Assembly: GCA_016791285.1 (NCBI GenBank)
Contig: JAEUMX010000285.1
Coordinates: 1 to 9,821 of the forward strand
Direction: 5' to 3'
Length of the DNA stretch: 9,821 nt
DNA from: Burkholderiales bacterium
GTDB taxonomy: Bacteria > Pseudomonadota > Gammaproteobacteria > Burkholderiales > JAEUMW01
Positions 8,330 to 9,821 of this stretch are shown one piece after another (the first letter of the stretch is position 1; every line of letters begins with the position of its first letter). The position numbers and the translations under genes are program-made. The notes beneath the pieces were generated by a model. That model was not told the DNA's origin. It saw nothing but the letters and a program-made list of their open reading frames with translations, and made no database searches.

Positions 8330-8670
8330 CCGACGCCTCCGGGCTCGCGGGCCTCGCCGCGCTGCTGGCGGCGCTCTTCGTCCTGCTCGGCGCCTTGCTC
8401 GCGCTGATCGGCTCGCTCGGCCTGCTGCGCCTGCGCAACTTCTACGACCGGGTCCATGCGCCCACCATGGGCACGACGCTCGGCACCGGCTGCGTCCTGA
8501 TCGCGTCGATGGTGCTGTTCTCGGCGCACGAATCGCGGCCTGTGCTGCACGAGATCCTGATCGGCGTCTTCATGACCGTCACCACGCCGGTAACCTTCAT
8601 GCTACTGGTGCGCGCGGCGCTGCACCGCGACCGCGCCAAAGGACGGGCCCCGGCGGGCGACAAGGAATAG
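8326..8670 (+). CDS. mrpG: Mrp-type Na+/H+ antiporter subunit G
   Basis: This 114-residue subunit is the last of the operon. It has three hydrophobic helices (about 6-33, 51-66 and 76-98), with the family signature [16 protein letters not shown] (32-47) after the first helix and TTPVTFMLL (86-94) in the third. The C-terminal tail is charged and probably disordered ([15 protein letters not shown]). It begins in an ATGA overlap with mrpF, with GAGGTG at 8315-8320 as Shine-Dalgarno, and ends in TAG at 8668-8670. It completes the set A(B), C, D, E, F, G, so the antiporter encoded here appears whole. Confidence 0.96.
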   Translation: MTDASGLAGLAALLAALFVLLGALLALIGSLGLLRLRNFYDRVHAPTMGTTLGTGCVLIASMVLFSAHESRPVLHEILIGVFMTVTTPVTFMLLVRAALHRDRAKGRAPAGDKE

Positions 8671-8702
8671 CTTCCCAGCCGCCCGCACGCGCAGCCGCAG
8701 CG
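8671..8702. other. Short convergent gap between mrpG and the MFS gene
   Basis: Only 32 bases separate the stop codons of the convergent mrpG and MFS genes. The sequence is C/G-rich with no stable hairpin and no T-run on either strand, so no intrinsic terminator is seen for the long mrp transcript. Termination may be Rho-dependent or occur inside the opposing gene. Confidence 0.6.
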
Positions 8703-9821
8703 TCATTCGGCTCGCATGACCCGGCCGCGGACGATCGCGAGGGGCGCGAGCGCGCACAGCACACCCAGGCTCCCGAAGGCGAGCCCCCAGGCGACCGGAT
8801 CGCTCTTCCCGCCGGCGGCGTCCAGCACCGCGCCGAACGCAAGCGGGCTCGCCAAACCGGCACCGAACCCGAGAAAGGAGTAGAGCGCCATCGCCGCCCC
8901 GCGCCGCGCCGCAGGCGTGATCTCGACCAGCCCTGCGGTGAGCGCCGCCGAATCCGCCATCACTGCGGTGTTGTAGGTCACGAGCAGGAGCGGCGCGAGC
9001 CACCACGCGCGGCTGCCGGCGAATCCGGTCAGCCACGCGAGCGACGCGGAGGCGAGCATGGCGGCGACGATGAGGCGACGGCGCCCGACGCGCACGGCGA
9101 TCTCGTTGCCCAGTATGCTCGCGGGCTGCCCCAGCAGGTTGACCAGTGCGGCGACGGTGGCCGGCGCAAGCGCACCTGCCGAAGCGGGATCGAGCGCATA
9201 GCAGAAGGCCACGAACGCGACCATCCAGGAGCGCAGTCCGAAGAGCTCCCAGCAATGGGCGGCGTAGCCCAGAACGTAGCCCCGCACCGCACGGTCGGCG
9301 AGCAGACGCCCCGGCGCGGGACTGGGGGTTTCTGCGGGATCGACGGGAGCAAGCGGCGGCGTCGGCACGAGTATGCCGATGACCATGAGGCCCGCTGCGA
9401 GCGGCCCCAGCGCCGCCAGTGCGAACGCCGCCTGCCAGCCGAGCGCCGCGGCCGACCATCCGGCAAGCAGCAGCGAGGCGCTGGTGCCGATGCCGAAGGT
9501 CGAAGTGTAAAAGGCCACGTAGCGGCTCTGGCGGCTGCCGCCGATGCGGTCGGCGAGCAGGCGCAGGCCCGGCATGTAGGTGCCCGCCAGCCCGGCGCCG
9601 CTCACCGCCTGCAGCAGGCCGGCCGTGATCGGCCCTTCGGCAAGCAGCGCGAAGCCGCCGAGCCCCGCCGCGGCCAGCACGCAGGACCCCAGATACACGC
9701 GGCGCGCATCCATCCGGTCGGTCAGGCCCGAGAGCACGGGTACCGCCAGCATGTAGCCGCCGAAATAGGCGCCGGCAATCCAGCCCGCCTCCTTGCCGGT
9801 AAGTTGCCACACCTCGCGCAG
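8703..9821 (-). CDS. Major facilitator superfamily transporter (5' truncated by window edge)
   Basis: This is a secondary transporter of the inner membrane with unknown substrate. The frame is open to the last base of the window and 372 residues are visible. A GTG at 9812 could be read as a start, but the protein there (LTGKEAGWIAGAYFGGYM) matches the loop and second helix of MFS proteins. The motif A loop GLTDRMDARRVYL follows directly, so the first helix and roughly 30-45 residues lie beyond the edge. A second motif A-like loop, VRVGRRRLIV, in the C-terminal half supports the usual 6+6 helix duplication. The central loop (PTPPLAPVDPAETPSPAPG) is the typical cytoplasmic linker. It ends in TGA at 8703-8705, 32 bp from mrpG, and is convergent with it, so it is not part of the mrp operon. 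No substrate can be named from sequence alone. Confidence 0.9.
   Translation of the reverse strand: MREVWQLTGKEAGWIAGAYFGGYMLAVPVLSGLTDRMDARRVYLGSCVLAAAGLGGFALLAEGPITAGLLQAVSGAGLAGTYMPGLRLLADRIGGSRQSRYVAFYTSTFGIGTSASLLLAGWSAAALGWQAAFALAALGPLAAGLMVIGILVPTPPLAPVDPAETPSPAPGRLLADRAVRGYVLGYAAHCWELFGLRSWMVAFVAFCYALDPASAGALAPATVAALVNLLGQPASILGNEIAVRVGRRRLIVAAMLASASLAWLTGFAGSRAWWLAPLLLVTYNTAVMADSAALTAGLVEITPAARRGAAMALYSFLGFGAGLASPLAFGAVLDAAGGKSDPVAWGLAFGSLGVLCALAPLAIVRGRVMRAE

Noticed and set aside
9810..9812. GTG as the true start of the MFS transporter.
   Set aside because: The protein at this point already corresponds to the loop before the second membrane helix, and the frame stays open to the window edge, so the real start lies outside.

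Overview
The window comes from a very GC-rich bacterium (roughly 70% by eye), with strong GC bias at third codon positions. Gene content points to a proteobacterium, and a betaproteobacterium is my best guess: a bacterial malonyl-CoA decarboxylase, a six-gene Mrp antiporter operon with fused MrpA/MrpB (the 'group 2' form known from Pseudomonas and rhizobia), and a DUF1538/P-II-like cluster. That placement is inference. I see no mobile element, CRISPR array, tRNA or rRNA.

Layout. (1) 1-617, + strand: C-terminal half of malonyl-CoA decarboxylase, cut by the left edge. (2) 2450-689, - strand: a compact three-gene operon of two paralogous DUF1538 membrane proteins joined by a GTGA overlap, followed 2 nt later by a small P-II-like protein with a near-perfect Shine-Dalgarno. 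It converges on the decarboxylase gene. (3) 2451-2780: a 330-bp divergent intergenic region with no convincing gene. It contains three copies of the octamer CAAGCTGC/GCAGCTTG and presumably the promoters of both flanking operons. (4) 2781-8670, + strand: mrpA(B)-C-D-E-F-G, a complete Mrp-type Na+(K+)/H+ antiporter in which all five junctions are 4-bp ATGA overlaps. (5) 9821-8703, - strand: a major facilitator superfamily transporter, convergent with mrpG and missing its N-terminus and first membrane helix at the right edge.

How the parts may work together. The Mrp subunits form one multi-subunit secondary antiporter in the inner membrane, using the proton-motive force to expel Na+ (or K+) and support pH and salt tolerance. 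The DUF1538 pair and P-II-like gene look like a two-subunit transporter with its own cytoplasmic regulatory protein. The P-II-like protein keeps the family outline but lacks the uridylylated tyrosine and the basic ATP-site residues of canonical GlnB, so its ligand is probably different. The divergent arrangement and the shared repeat in the intergenic region suggest, without proving, that the DUF1538/P-II module is co-regulated with ion or pH homeostasis. This is the most interesting part of the window; the remaining genes are well-known families in good condition.
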